A stretch of 64,000 nt of DNA from Aerococcus urinae (GCF_001543175.1 NZ_CP014161.1:1302001-1366000); one strand, 5' to 3'. Counted from the first letter of the stretch, positions 8,526-17,865 are shown. The notes: generated by a model not told the origin, from the letters alone. Program-made: numbers and translations.

Positions 8526-8693
8526 AACGTGCTCCAAAAGTCAGCCCTGACGTCCACTTCACTAACTATGTCCGATAGTTTTGCAACTATCTACCATAGT
8601 TCGCTCCAGTTGCTATAGCTGTTCGAAGCGCAAGCGAGTTACAGATATAGTATGCGAAGCGGTTCAGGGCTCTTTTGACTTTTGTCACACTCT
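8526..8693 (+). repeat. structured intergenic repeat, copy 1 (full)
   Basis: It begins with CGTGCTCC (8528-8535) and ends with GTCACACTCT (8684-8693). The outer stem pairs AAAAGTCA-GCCCTGA (8536-8550) with TCAGGGC and TTGACTTTT (8664-8683). It contains GACGTCCACTTCA and an inner long hairpin AACTATG...GATAGTT / AACTATC...CATAGTT. About 180 bp of it, plus the preceding hairpin, reappear in inverted orientation at 43518-43690 with high identity. It lies just downstream of the nagA stop codon. Confidence 0.8.
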
Positions 8694-8710
8694 CTTTCAT
8701 TCACTAGTGA

Positions 8711-9853
8711 TTAATAAACTTTTTCTCCATTGAGATAAGTGGCTTGTAATTGCCCTTGGTCATTGAGAACGATGAAGTCCGCGTCCAGCCCTGCTTTGAT
8801 TTGGCCACATTGGTCTTCAATCCCTACTGACCTGGCAGGATTATAGGAAGCCATTTGGACGGCTTCTTCTAAGGAAACCAAGTTCCAGGCCACCAAATTC
8901 TCCACGGCCTTAGCTAGGGTAAGGATAGAACCTGCTAAGTTACCGCCGTTAACTAAACGAGCGGCCCCGTCTTTAACGATAACCGGAAGTTCACCCAACA
9001 TTGAGGGGCCTTCTGGCATGCCGCCTGCCCGCATACAGTCTGTAATTAGCACCACTTCGCTTTTCTTCCGAGCCTTTAAGACGACATTAATGGCACCAGG
9101 TTGAACGTGGAAGCCGTCACAAATTAATTCGGTATATAAGTTATCTAGAGTCAGTGCTGCTCCTACTAAACCGGGTTCACGGTGGTGGAGCCCACTCATG
9201 CCGTTATAAGTATGGTTAATTAAATGAGCACCAGCTTCAACAGCAGCTTTGGCTTGATCGTAAGTCGCATTCGAGTGTCCGAGAGAAATATGAACTCCTA
9301 AGGCCTCAGCTTGGGGGATGAAGTCTACAACACCTTGCCTCTCTGGCGCTAAGGCTAATTTATTGAGGAGTCCCTGAGAAGCCTCTAACCAGGTCTTTAC
9401 TTTTTCGATATCAGGGTCAGACATATAGTTCTCATTTTGGGCGCCCTTATGTTCTTCGGTGAAGAAGGGGCCTTCAAAGAATATTCCGCGAATTTTAGCA
9501 CCGGAGACTTGGTCTTTACTTTGAGCGATTACTTGGCAGGCTGTGGTTAAGTTCTCACTGGTATCGGTTAAGGTGGTTGGTAGCCAAGAGGTCACCCCAC
9601 AAGACAAGAGCCCCTTAGAAATCGCCTCAATGCCTTCTGGGTCTTTGTCCATAACATCGTAACCGTGGAAGCCATGGATATGGGTATCCACTAAACCAGG
9701 AGCTAGGATACTATCACTATAATCAATCACTTCTGCCTGGTCGGGAACCGCCTTAACCACCTGACCAAAAGTCCCATCATCATTAACGATGAGATAGGCC
9801 TCCTGATCCTTGTGGTCAGCTAATAAGATGGCCTTTGCCTTGATATATTTCAT
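8711..9853 (-). CDS. nagA: N-acetylglucosamine-6-phosphate deacetylase
   Basis: Cytoplasmic amidohydrolase converting GlcNAc-6-P to glucosamine-6-P and acetate. Landmarks in the 380-residue protein: the metal-binding DTHIHGFHGYDVMD loop, the FFEGPF segment with the metal Glu, LGHSNATYDQ and LINHTYNGMSGLHHREPG with metal/substrate histidines, and the catalytic Asp in ITDCMRAGG. I choose ATG 9853 because AAAGGG lies 8 nt upstream; a GTG at 9862 would add three residues. It is the last gene of the rpiR-nanE-PTS-nagA operon. No nagB is present in the window, so the deaminase step must be encoded elsewhere. Confidence 0.95.
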   Translation of the reverse strand: MKYIKAKAILLADHKDQEAYLIVNDDGTFGQVVKAVPDQAEVIDYSDSILAPGLVDTHIHGFHGYDVMDKDPEGIEAISKGLLSCGVTSWLPTTLTDTSENLTTACQVIAQSKDQVSGAKIRGIFFEGPFFTEEHKGAQNENYMSDPDIEKVKTWLEASQGLLNKLALAPERQGVVDFIPQAEALGVHISLGHSNATYDQAKAAVEAGAHLINHTYNGMSGLHHREPGLVGAALTLDNLYTELICDGFHVQPGAINVVLKARKKSEVVLITDCMRAGGMPEGPSMLGELPVIVKDGAARLVNGGNLAGSILTLAKAVENLVAWNLVSLEEAVQMASYNPARSVGIEDQCGQIKAGLDADFIVLNDQGQLQATYLNGEKVY

Positions 9854-9927
9854 CACTAACACCCTTTCAATATGCTTTTCCTTTGAAATGGAAACCTAAT
9901 CCTTCACACCAATCCCCAAGAAGTGAG

Positions 9928-11907
9928 CTACTTATGCAAGCGGATAATCTCGTCTCCAGGACCGACTTCCCCATTAGCCACCGTTTCAATTTGATCATAG
10001 TCACTCGTATTGGTTACCACAAGAATTACCGAAGCATCATAGCCGGCAGATTCAATGGCTTGGCGGTCAAAAGTGATCAGATGGTCACCAATAGTTACCT
10101 TGTCGCCTTGTTTAACTGTTGGGGTAAAGCCTTGGCCCTTCAATTCTACGGTATCTAAGCCAATATGAATGAGGATTTCAATACCCTCTTCACTGGTTAA
10201 ACCAATAGCATGGCCTGTTTCAAATAGGCTGGTCACTACCCCATTGACAGGAGAAATCACCTGGTCACTTTCAGGGCGAATGGCTAATCCTTGTCCCATC
10301 GTTCCTTGGCTAAAGACTGGGTCATTCACTTCACTTAAATTATAAAGGGACCCCGCCACTGGTGTAAAGAGACTCATGGCTTCACTTGCTTTGGAAAAAT
10401 CGGAATCAGCTAAAATTTCATTAATTTCAGCGCTATAAATATTCGACTTACCTCCGTAAATGGCTTGAATACCGTTCTTGACATCGAGCACCCCAGTAGC
10501 CCCTAAACTTTTGAGGGTGTCTTTATTGACCTTGCCATTTTCTTTAACCGATACCCGTAAGCGGGTAGCACATGCGGTCACATGGTCAATATTTTCCGGT
10601 CCACCTAAGCCTTCAATAATGGTAAGGGCCTTGTCATGAAGAGAGCCTGATGATTGACCCGAGCGAGTCTTTCCACTGTTCGCCTGGTCAGCGGTCATTT
10701 CCATCCCAGGGATCGTCACATGGAACTTCTTAATACAGAATCTAAAGACGATATAGTAAAGAATCGCCCAGATAATCCCTATTGGAATCACCCGGAACCA
10801 GTTGGTTTGGCTGTTGCCTTGGAAGGGACCAAAGAGCAGGAAGTCAATCAGTCCTCCTGAGAAAGTATTACCGATCCTGATTTGGAGAATATCGGCAATA
10901 TAGAAGGACACCCCATCAAGGAAGGCGTGGATCACATATAACCAGGGAGCCGCAAAGAGAAAAGAAAATTCAATCGGTTCAGTAATCCCGGTTAAAAAAG
11001 AAGTCAGGCCACTCGAGAAATAAAAACCTGCATTGGCTGGACGATTTTCCTTAGGGATAGAATGATACATAGCGAGAGTTGCTGCTGGTAAACCAAACAT
11101 CATGGTCGCAAAACGTCCCGCAAAAAAACGGGTTCCATAAGTATAGAGACCAGTAAAGTTAGGGTCAGCTAATTGGGCAAAGTAAATATTTTGGGCCCCT
11201 TCAATGGTTTGACCAGCCACCGTCTCTACCCCACCCAGTGAGGTATACCAGAAAAGTGGATAAATGGTATGGTGGAGACCCACCGCACCAGTTAGACGGA
11301 GGAAGAAGCCATAGAAGAAGGAACCAATACTTCCCATGGCTGCAATCTGTTCACCTAAGCCCACCATGGCTTCTTGAATTGGAGGCCAGATCACGTAAAT
11401 AATCGATCCTAGGAAAATGGCTGCTATGGCCGAAACAATAGGAATAAAGCGGTTACCCCCAAAGAAACCTAAGAATTGCGGAAGTTCGATCTTACGATAG
11501 CGGTTATGTAAATAGGTCACCGTTAAACCAATTAACAAGGCGCCCAGCACTCCGGTATCAATCGTCGCATCAGGTTCGGAGAAGAGTTGCAACCAGGCAC
11601 TGATGGTGGCTGTATAGACGAGGAAAGCCACCCCAGCGGATAAACCAGCCGTCCCGTGGTCAGCTTCTGACAGCCCCACCGCGATCCCAATGGAGAAAAT
11701 TAATGGCAAGTTAGCGAAGACTGCATTCCCCGCCATGGTCATCACGGTAAAGACCGCTTGGATAAAATCGTTAGCTAAAAAGGGAAATTGAGCCAGAGCG
11801 GCATCGTTAGATAAGGCGCTCCCTAGGCCCAATAAGAGCCCCGCTACCGGCAGGATAGCAATCGGCAGCATAAAGGCCTGACCTAACTTAGAGAATTTTT
11901 CAAACAT
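9928..11907 (-). CDS. PTS EIICBA, glucose/N-acetylglucosamine family (amino-sugar transporter)
   Basis: Phosphotransferase system permease that imports and phosphorylates a sugar. The 659-residue chain carries IIC (about 1-390, multiple membrane spans, LTGITEPIEFSFLF signature), IIB (about 420-500, phosphorylated Cys in HVTACATRLRVSV) and IIA (about 520-659, phosphorylated His in ILIHIGLDTVEL), so it is complete in one protein. It lies 15 bp after nanE and upstream of nagA. ManNAc taken up as ManNAc-6-P would be epimerised by NanE and deacetylated by NagA, so ManNAc and/or GlcNAc are the likely substrates. Glucose itself is less likely from context. Good AAGGAGGAA Shine-Dalgarno. Confidence 0.88.
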   Translation of the reverse strand: MFEKFSKLGQAFMLPIAILPVAGLLLGLGSALSNDAALAQFPFLANDFIQAVFTVMTMAGNAVFANLPLIFSIGIAVGLSEADHGTAGLSAGVAFLVYTATISAWLQLFSEPDATIDTGVLGALLIGLTVTYLHNRYRKIELPQFLGFFGGNRFIPIVSAIAAIFLGSIIYVIWPPIQEAMVGLGEQIAAMGSIGSFFYGFFLRLTGAVGLHHTIYPLFWYTSLGGVETVAGQTIEGAQNIYFAQLADPNFTGLYTYGTRFFAGRFATMMFGLPAATLAMYHSIPKENRPANAGFYFSSGLTSFLTGITEPIEFSFLFAAPWLYVIHAFLDGVSFYIADILQIRIGNTFSGGLIDFLLFGPFQGNSQTNWFRVIPIGIIWAILYYIVFRFCIKKFHVTIPGMEMTADQANSGKTRSGQSSGSLHDKALTIIEGLGGPENIDHVTACATRLRVSVKENGKVNKDTLKSLGATGVLDVKNGIQAIYGGKSNIYSAEINEILADSDFSKASEAMSLFTPVAGSLYNLSEVNDPVFSQGTMGQGLAIRPESDQVISPVNGVVTSLFETGHAIGLTSEEGIEILIHIGLDTVELKGQGFTPTVKQGDKVTIGDHLITFDRQAIESAGYDASVILVVTNTSDYDQIETVANGEVGPGDEIIRLHK

Positions 11908-11922
11908 GACTGTTCCTCCTTA

Positions 11923-12615
11923 TTATTCATCCAAAGCCTGGATAAAGCGTTGGGCAATTTCTTTAGGCCGGGTAATCGCCCCGCCAACAACAATACCTTT
12001 AGCGCCCAGGTCTTGAATCTTCTTGGCTTGACTGGGATAGTGAATTTTTCCTTCAGCAATCACATCACAACCGGCTTCGACCAGTTGGCTAATCAAGTCA
12101 TAATTGGGTCCATCAATATTTTCGCTATAATCGGTATAACCTGCCAAAGTCGTTCCGACAAAGTCAATCCCTTCTCGGTGGGCATTAAGGCCTTCTTCAA
12201 AGGTTGAAATATCAGCCATAAATAATTGCTTTGGATATTTCTCCTTAATTTGGTGGATAAATTCATTGACCGTTAGCCCATCATGGCGTTTGCGGTCAGT
12301 CAGGTCCAGGGCGATCACTTCACAACCCGTTTCAACCAGTTGGTCAATTTCATCCATAGTAGCCGTGATGAAGGGTTCTTCAGGTGGGTAATCTTTCTTG
12401 ATAATTCCAATAATGGGGAGGTCGACAACTTCCTGGATTTGTTTAATATCTCTCACTGAATTGGCCCGTAAACCAACCGCTCCAGCCTCCTGAGCAGCCT
12501 TGGCCATTAAAGGCATAATGCCTCCTTCTTCGGTATAGAGGGGTTCGCCTGGTAGGGCTTGGCAAGAAACAATTAAGCCGCCAGAGACTTGGTCGATAAA
12601 TTCTGCTTTATTCAT
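11923..12615 (-). CDS. nanE: N-acetylmannosamine-6-phosphate 2-epimerase
   Basis: TIM-barrel enzyme converting ManNAc-6-P to GlcNAc-6-P. The 230-residue sequence has typical NanE segments: [16 protein letters not shown] at the N-terminus, [21 protein letters not shown], the [12 protein letters not shown] active-site loop with the catalytic Lys/Asp region, [22 protein letters not shown] and VVGGAITRP as the phosphate-binding end. Its ATG overlaps the rpiR stop (ATGA), indicating coupling. No sialic acid lyase or ManNAc kinase is nearby, so the operon looks built for PTS-imported ManNAc rather than sialic acid. Confidence 0.94.
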   Translation of the reverse strand: MNKAEFIDQVSGGLIVSCQALPGEPLYTEEGGIMPLMAKAAQEAGAVGLRANSVRDIKQIQEVVDLPIIGIIKKDYPPEEPFITATMDEIDQLVETGCEVIALDLTDRKRHDGLTVNEFIHQIKEKYPKQLFMADISTFEEGLNAHREGIDFVGTTLAGYTDYSENIDGPNYDLISQLVEAGCDVIAEGKIHYPSQAKKIQDLGAKGIVVGGAITRPKEIAQRFIQALDE

Positions 12616-13484
12616 TTGCTATCAATCTCCTTTTTTTCTTTAATATATAAATTATCGCGATCAGGATTTACATTTAATGATTTTAAACTTTGTTGGAAGT
12701 TGGCTTGACGTTTGAAGCGGTCTTCTTCCATTAAATAGTCATAAATCACATCACACATGACTATCAGGGGCAATTGGGGAGAAATACGATTACCAAAATT
12801 AAGGTTTTTGACACTGGCAATTTTAATCAGGTTATCTAAATCCTGATTCTTATTGGCATTGCTATGGGCCGTAAATAGAACAGTATAGGCCTGATTTTGC
12901 TTGGCCGCATGGAGGGCTTGGTTTATGACCTCTGTATGACCTGAAACTGAAAAGCCTAGCACACATGATTTGGCATTAACTACCACATTATGAACCCGGA
13001 TTAAGTCATAGTCAGTAATAGCCTGACAAGGAAAACCTAGTCGCATCAGTCGTTGACTAAACTCACGAGCAGCCAGTCCAGAACTGCCGATACCATAGAT
13101 ATAGATCTGGTCTTGATTAATCAAGGCATTCACTAGGTCATGAATATCATTTTCATCAAGTAAGTTATAGCTTTTATTGATGATGGCATTGTAGTCCGAG
13201 AGCACCCTCATGGTGTGTTTGTTAGAAGTCTCGATCCTCCGATGCCTAGGCATTTGCTGGTACTCAAACAAAAATTCCCGATAGCCCTTGAAACCTAATT
13301 TTTTGGCAAAGCGGGTAAAGGTGGAATCCGAAACATGAAGTTTCTTACCCAGTTGGTCAACCGCTAAATCCCCCTCGCCTGGATCAGCCTGGATAAAATA
13401 ATCGCCAATGATTTTCTCCCCAGGGGATAAGGATTCATAAGATGCTTCAATTAAAGGAATAATGCTATCAGTAAACTTTTTCAT
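12612..13484 (-). CDS. RpiR/MurR-family transcriptional regulator
   Basis: A 290-residue sugar-phosphate-responsive regulator. It has an N-terminal HTH (about 1-75, with [29 protein letters not shown] as a recognisable RpiR HTH) and a C-terminal SIS domain (about 120-260, [31 protein letters not shown]) that binds a phosphosugar. I start at 13484 because GGAAAGGAGGG directly precedes this ATG; an upstream in-frame start at 13517 has no Shine-Dalgarno. It is the first gene of the amino-sugar operon. By context it probably senses ManNAc-6-P or GlcNAc-6-P. Confidence 0.9.
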   Translation of the reverse strand: MKKFTDSIIPLIEASYESLSPGEKIIGDYFIQADPGEGDLAVDQLGKKLHVSDSTFTRFAKKLGFKGYREFLFEYQQMPRHRRIETSNKHTMRVLSDYNAIINKSYNLLDENDIHDLVNALINQDQIYIYGIGSSGLAAREFSQRLMRLGFPCQAITDYDLIRVHNVVVNAKSCVLGFSVSGHTEVINQALHAAKQNQAYTVLFTAHSNANKNQDLDNLIKIASVKNLNFGNRISPQLPLIVMCDVIYDYLMEEDRFKRQANFQQSLKSLNVNPDRDNLYIKEKKEIDSK

Positions 13485-13502
13485 TTTGCCCTCCTTTCCA
13501 GC

Positions 13503-13516
13503 TGTAATCGCTTTCA
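13503..13516 (-). promoter_or_regulatory. cre site (CcpA) of the amino-sugar operon
   Basis: TGTAATCGCTTTCA matches the cre consensus TGWAANCGNTNWCA at all positions. It lies between the -10 box and the rpiR start, where bound CcpA would block transcription. The site is partly palindromic. Confidence 0.75.
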
Positions 13517-13522
13517 CCTATA

Positions 13523-13551
13523 ATCATAGACTTTTGTGAATGCATTTTCAA
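13523..13551 (-). promoter_or_regulatory. promoter of the rpiR-nanE-PTS-nagA operon
   Basis: On the minus strand TTGAAA (13546-13551) and TATGAT (13523-13528) are separated by exactly 17 nt. Confidence 0.75.
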
Positions 13552-13629
13552 TATTTAATTTAAAAAGTGGTTCTTCTTTCAACTATTTACGTAATCTTCC
13601 TGCCCACTTGAAAGTAAAATTAGTCACAA

Positions 13630-13660
13630 AAAAGGCCCTTGCCAAACGACAAGGACTAAA
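13630..13660 (-). terminator. terminator of the tyrosine phosphatase gene
   Basis: A short stem CCTTG/CAAGG (outer pairs GTC...GGC) followed on the minus strand by TTTTTT. Confidence 0.6.
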
Positions 13661-13690
13661 TAAGAGTCAGATCAACTTAAATTTTCTTAA

Positions 13691-14407
13691 TCAATACAGC
13701 AAATTCTTTATGGCTTCAATTTCCTGATCTTGGTAGCCTAAGTGACGGAAATAATTCTCAATGGAGGTGTATTTTGTCATAAAATCACGGTTAAAATTTT
13801 CCATAATTTCTGGATAAGATCGGTTCACATTTTGAATGTGGCCTTCCTTAATAATCCTAGGGTCATGCTTGATATAGGCATAGGAGACTTGGTAATCGGC
13901 AACAATATCTACTAGGGGGAGTCCAGCTGCCTTATAAATCAAATAAGTAATCACCCCAGTCCGGTCCTTACCAGCACTGCAATGGATGACCGTCCCCCAA
14001 CCCTTGGCCTTATTGCTCAATAACTGGTCAAAAACCCCTTTAATAGCTGAGTAATTATCACAATATTCTAAATAGCGAATGGCCATAAAATAAGGATCAT
14101 CACTTTCTTTGGCCAATTGGGCTGATCGCCCCACATCCTGGCCTCCACTTAAGTTAATATTTTGATAATCCTTGAGAAGATTTCGATAGGGATTAGGCTG
14201 TTTTTCAGTTTCCTTGGGGGCCCGTAAGTCAATAATGGCTTGAACATTTAAGTCTTTTAACCTGTCTAGGTCAGCCTCATCAATGCCAAAGAGCATGGAC
14301 GATCGGAAATACTTGCCCCGGGGAAGCCATTGGCCCGACTCCTTATAACAGCCACCAATATCACGAAAATTACAAATTTCATTAAAGGGATAACGCAAAA
14401 TATCCAC
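13691..14407 (-). CDS. tyrosine-protein phosphatase (dual-specificity-like)
   Basis: A 238-residue protein of the bacterial Tyr/Ser phosphatase family (Y_phosphatase3 type). The catalytic P-loop is HCSAGKDRTG, with nucleophilic Cys and Arg. The N-terminal NFRDIGGCYKESGQWLPRG segment is the typical start of this family, and FRSSMLFGIDEADLD and IIDLRAPKE follow. It may act on phosphotyrosine or on phosphoinositide/sugar phosphates; the substrate is unknown. It stands alone, divergent from the flavoprotein gene, and has its own terminator. Confidence 0.86.
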   Translation of the reverse strand: MDILRYPFNEICNFRDIGGCYKESGQWLPRGKYFRSSMLFGIDEADLDRLKDLNVQAIIDLRAPKETEKQPNPYRNLLKDYQNINLSGGQDVGRSAQLAKESDDPYFMAIRYLEYCDNYSAIKGVFDQLLSNKAKGWGTVIHCSAGKDRTGVITYLIYKAAGLPLVDIVADYQVSYAYIKHDPRIIKEGHIQNVNRSYPEIMENFNRDFMTKYTSIENYFRHLGYQDQEIEAIKNLLY

Positions 14408-14503
14408 CCTTTCCTCTCGACTAGGTCATTTATCTGCATTTAGAATAGCACAAAAAGGCCAACTGAAGTAGTACGCAGTCCCTATGAGACATTATTCAGC
14501 TTT

Positions 14504-14520
14504 TGTCTTAATATTAGACA
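14504..14520. promoter_or_regulatory. candidate operator upstream of the flavoprotein gene
   Basis: TGTCTTAATATTAGACA has the form TGTCT-N7-AGACA. A related site, TGTCT-N7-AGATA, precedes the TetR gene at 16338. This suggests both are bound by that regulator. Confidence 0.4.
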
Positions 14521-14618
14521 CTTTCAGAATTATGAATCTTTTTCTTATTCTAATTTCTATTATCATAAGTTTTGTAGACAACATAATGAAAAATTCGAAT
14601 AGATCGGGAGGATTTAAC

Positions 14619-16133
14619 ATGGATGCTAACTTGAAAATTACTAAAGAGTTAGATTGTGACGTGTTGGTTGTAGGAGCTGGTAATGCAGGTATGCAGGCAG
14701 CAGCTGCGGCTGCTGAAGCAGGTAGCAAAACAATTCTGATTGAAAAAGAAGAAAACGAGAATATGTTACGCTTATCAGTTGCGGCTGTTGGTTCCAAATC
14801 GCAAAAAAGAGCTGGTAATTATATTGATAAACATGATTTAGTCAATTACATGACTGCTTTTGCTCAAGGCCGAGTGGATCAAAAACTCATTTATACCTGG
14901 GCCAATCACTCTGCTGAAACTGTAGACTGGACAGAAGAGCAAGTCTTAAAGCCCAATGGACTGAGCTGGCGGTCGGAACCCGATGCTTTTAATAGAAATT
15001 TACGCTACCAAGCTTGGCCAACTCAAAATGATCCAGAGCTTGATAATAACAAGGGAAAACTATCTCCCTATACTCCATTTTTCATCGAAAAATTAAAAGA
15101 CCTCGGCGTTGATATTCATTTCAAGTTAGCTATGAAATCTATCAATAAAGAAAGCGGAAAAGTTACTGGAATCATCGCTTACGACCTTGAAAATGAGATT
15201 TACCTCAAAATCAATGCTAAAAAAGGAACCATCCTGTGTACGGGAGGATATTCTGCCAATACTGAACTCTTGGAAAAATGGAATCCCCTCTCTCTTAAGA
15301 AAAATGTTACCAATGATTCCCCTAGGGCCAATGGTGATGGTATTGTCGAAGCTATAAAAGTTGGTGGCTGGAAGGATGAAGAACCTGCTCAACTGGTCTT
15401 TGATAGGGGCATGTATAAGCCTGGAGAAGAGGCAACTAAGGTCTATAAAGAGTCAGAAGAATTCGGAGATTGGCTCTGGTTAGGCAGTCAACCCTTCTTA
15501 AAGGTAAACAAAAATGGAGAAAGATTTGCTAACGAATCCTCTCCTTATGAGTATATCTTGAATGCTGCAGCCTACGAACCGGACTATGCCTATGCAATGA
15601 TCTTTGACGCTAATTATGGAGATGACGCTTTAGAAAATCATATGGTGGGCTGTGCACGTATTGGATTCCCAGGATATATGCTGAGCAAAGAAGCCTTAAT
15701 CGAAAACACTGAAAAGTATATCGATAAAGGATTTGTTCAAGTTGCAGATAGCTTAGAAGAACTTGCTGAAAAACTACAAATGCCAAAAGATAAGCTGATC
15801 CAAACCGTTGAACGTTATAATGAATGTTGCGAAAAAGGCATCGATGAAGATTTTGGCAAGGAAAAAATGAGACTTCACCCTGTAAAACAAGGACCATACT
15901 ATGGCGTTTATTTAGCTGGTAGAAATCTTTGCACCTTGGATGGATTAAGAATTAACACCAATATGCAGGTTATTGATAAAAATTACGATCCAATCCCTGG
16001 CCTCTATGCAGCTGGTAATGACTCTGGTGGATTCTTCTGCGGATCCTATAGTGAAAGATTACCAGGACTAGCTGCCAGTCGTGCTCAAACCTTTGGGAGA
16101 CTTGCTGGAAAACACGCCGCTCAACAAGACTAA
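14619..16133 (+). CDS. FAD-dependent oxidoreductase (fumarate reductase/KstD-like flavoprotein)
   Basis: A 505-residue soluble flavoprotein of the FAD_binding_2 family, related to flavocytochrome c fumarate reductase, urocanate reductase and ketosteroid dehydrogenases. Seen: the dinucleotide-binding VLVVGAGNAGMQAAAAA, the KKGTILCTGGYSAN loop, RFANESSPYEY, and the C-terminal GLYAAGNDSGGFFCGSY segment that completes the FAD site. There is no signal peptide and no covalent-FMN domain. I start at 14619 because GGGAGG lies just upstream and the family core begins soon after; longer in-frame starts up to 14484 add an unrelated hydrophobic stretch. The electron acceptor is not known. It is followed by a TetR regulator gene that may control it. 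Confidence 0.82.
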   Translation: MDANLKITKELDCDVLVVGAGNAGMQAAAAAAEAGSKTILIEKEENENMLRLSVAAVGSKSQKRAGNYIDKHDLVNYMTAFAQGRVDQKLIYTWANHSAETVDWTEEQVLKPNGLSWRSEPDAFNRNLRYQAWPTQNDPELDNNKGKLSPYTPFFIEKLKDLGVDIHFKLAMKSINKESGKVTGIIAYDLENEIYLKINAKKGTILCTGGYSANTELLEKWNPLSLKKNVTNDSPRANGDGIVEAIKVGGWKDEEPAQLVFDRGMYKPGEEATKVYKESEEFGDWLWLGSQPFLKVNKNGERFANESSPYEYILNAAAYEPDYAYAMIFDANYGDDALENHMVGCARIGFPGYMLSKEALIENTEKYIDKGFVQVADSLEELAEKLQMPKDKLIQTVERYNECCEKGIDEDFGKEKMRLHPVKQGPYYGVYLAGRNLCTLDGLRINTNMQVIDKNYDPIPGLYAAGNDSGGFFCGSYSERLPGLAASRAQTFGRLAGKHAAQQD

Positions 16134-16216
16134 TGTGTTTTGCTAAGGCAATATTTTTACAACATTTGCTGAATTCTTGATTTTTAGCATAAAAATTTCA
16201 ATAGACTTGTCTATTC

Positions 16217-16251
16217 AAAAGACCTCCGCCTAGACTAGGTAGAGGTCTTTT
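16217..16251 (+). terminator. terminator of the flavoprotein gene
   Basis: A 10-bp stem AAAAGACCTC/GAGGTCTTTT with an inner CTAG repeat, followed by T-rich sequence. Confidence 0.85.
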
Positions 16252-16337
16252 ATTGTTTATAATGTTAGCGCTTCTTTTATTTACAGCCTAATCATATGTT
16301 AAAATAGACTAAATGAAAATAATCACAAAGTCACCAA

Positions 16338-16354
16338 TGTCTCATTATGAGATA
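16338..16354. promoter_or_regulatory. candidate TetR operator
   Basis: TGTCTCATTATGAGATA is a 17-bp near-perfect palindrome (TCTCAT-T-ATGAGA core) 34 bp before the TetR start codon. It is similar in form to the site at 14504. Confidence 0.5.
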
Positions 16355-16387
16355 TTTCACCTTTCTTGTCGCAAGGGGATAAATTAA

Positions 16388-16930
16388 ATGAATACAAAAA
16401 TCATTATTTTTTTAGCTTTAGAAAAATTATTAAAGAGCAAGCCATTTGAGAAAATCACCGTGATTGAAATTGCCCAAGCGGCTCATATTTCCCGGGCCAC
16501 CTTCTACCGTCACTTTGAGGATAAGTTTGACCTGGCCAATTGGTATTACCGACAAAAGGCTGAAGAGGTCTTCCAAGATACTAGTCAAGATTCCCCTTGG
16601 TACATTTTCTATGGTCTCTCCCTATTTATGGGCCAAGAAGATGCCACCTTTATGCAGGTCATGTTAAACGAACGGGGGCAAAATTCCTTTTTTGATTTCG
16701 TCTCTGATATCTTTTATGACTACTGGTTGAGCCGCTATCAAAAAAATATTCACCGGCCTAGCAATGCCAAAGAGCGCTTTGCCCTAGCCATTTGGTCTCG
16801 GGGCGGGGCCAGTGTCTGGCAATACCGCTTAAATACACAAAAGCGCCTGGAAGCCAAAGAAATGGCCGATTTATTTGAATTCTCCATGCCTGACTTTCTC
16901 AAAGCAAGCGAAAAAACAAGCAGCGATTAA
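16388..16930 (+). CDS. TetR/AcrR-family transcriptional regulator
   Basis: A 180-residue regulator. The N-terminal HTH is clear: KPFEKITVIEIAQAAHISRATFYRHFEDKFDL at about residues 20-50. The C-terminal half looks like the TetR_C_8 (DhaS-like) ligand domain often found in Lactobacillales. It lies downstream of the flavoprotein gene, separated by a terminator, and palindromic sites are shared by both promoters, so that gene is the likely target. The ligand is unknown. The start follows a weak AAGGGGAT Shine-Dalgarno. Confidence 0.88.
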   Translation: MNTKIIIFLALEKLLKSKPFEKITVIEIAQAAHISRATFYRHFEDKFDLANWYYRQKAEEVFQDTSQDSPWYIFYGLSLFMGQEDATFMQVMLNERGQNSFFDFVSDIFYDYWLSRYQKNIHRPSNAKERFALAIWSRGGASVWQYRLNTQKRLEAKEMADLFEFSMPDFLKASEKTSSD

Positions 16931-16960
16931 TCACCAAAATAAATCGCTGCTTGTATTTTT
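16917..16960. terminator. bidirectional terminator between convergent genes
   Basis: An 11-12-bp stem CAAGCAGCGATT / AATCGCTGCTTG followed by TATTTTTT. It overlaps the tetR stop codon. Confidence 0.88.
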
Positions 16961-17865
16961 TAATTAGTCTGAGTCTCAGTTAACAAAACATAGTAAAGTT
17001 GGCAGGTCTTATTGACCTTATCATAAGTTAGGTCAAAATCCTGGTAGCGGTAAAGCCCTTGAAGCATTTGCTGGTAAAAGAGTGCTTGTCTGGAAAATAA
17101 GTGAAAGACTTCTTCTTCTGTAAGTGGCTTATTCTGGCCTTTCAAAAGAAAGGCTAGTTCAGTCACCACGCGCCCAGATGGATCTTGGTAACTATAGATC
17201 AGGGATTGGTCACTAAAGGCCCTGATTAAGAAGGCATGGTTATGGTCCACTGTCTTTAAAGGCACTAGACCATAATGGTCTCGTTCGCTATTGACGATAT
17301 CTAAAAATGACTGATCATTCATGTCTTTCTCGCTTTCTTTAGCATGGTTGGATGACATTGTTAGACCCCCTTCATTCTCTTGGTCCCTGCTAGGCTCTAA
17401 ATTCTGTTTAGTTTGAGCACCCTGGTCGAGCAAGCGCACTTGGGGTTTGGAAGACGCGGGCTCTTCCTCTGAAGGCCTTCCCTTTTCATTATTTTCTGGA
17501 GCTTCTGCCTTTTCCTGGTCAGGTTCTTCCTTGACAGACCATAAGTTCTTCAAAACCGTCCCAGTATTCAAGCGGTCCTCATATTCTAAGTCATTCTCAT
17601 CAATTAATTGCATGACGTCTTTCTTAGTCGCCTGAGCTAATTGGGACAGTGTGTCGCCCCACTGGCTGACATAAACCTTAAGCCCATAACGCTGTTGGCG
17701 TTTCATTTCTTTTTGAATGTCAGTCACCGTCTTTTCTTTAAAAGGCTCTTTTAACATGGCTTCCAAGGCTCGGTCTTGGACCTTGGCTACTTTTTCTGCA
17801 TGGCTTTTCTTATTGCCAACTTTTTTATTGCTTTTACTAGTCTTTTTCTTATCTGCTGGGGTCAT
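16960..17865 (-). CDS. LysM-like domain protein of unknown function
   Basis: 301 residues, not recognised as a named protein. The N-terminal 50 residues are strongly basic, with no signal peptide. Residues about 62-112 (YVSQWGDTLSQLAQATKKDVMQL and following) look like a LysM repeat. Next comes a Glu/Pro-rich low-complexity linker (about 113-180). The C-terminal part begins SFLDIVNSERDHYGLVPL, which resembles the first helix of the CAP domain in the next gene (LVNAERQSLGL), but the catalytic His/Glu motifs of CAP are not present. It may be a degenerate relative of that protein. Without an export signal, a wall-binding role is uncertain. A TATATAAT promoter-like element lies upstream. Confidence 0.7.
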   Translation of the reverse strand: MTPADKKKTSKSNKKVGNKKSHAEKVAKVQDRALEAMLKEPFKEKTVTDIQKEMKRQQRYGLKVYVSQWGDTLSQLAQATKKDVMQLIDENDLEYEDRLNTGTVLKNLWSVKEEPDQEKAEAPENNEKGRPSEEEPASSKPQVRLLDQGAQTKQNLEPSRDQENEGGLTMSSNHAKESEKDMNDQSFLDIVNSERDHYGLVPLKTVDHNHAFLIRAFSDQSLIYSYQDPSGRVVTELAFLLKGQNKPLTEEEVFHLFSRQALFYQQMLQGLYRYQDFDLTYDKVNKTCQLYYVLLTETQTN

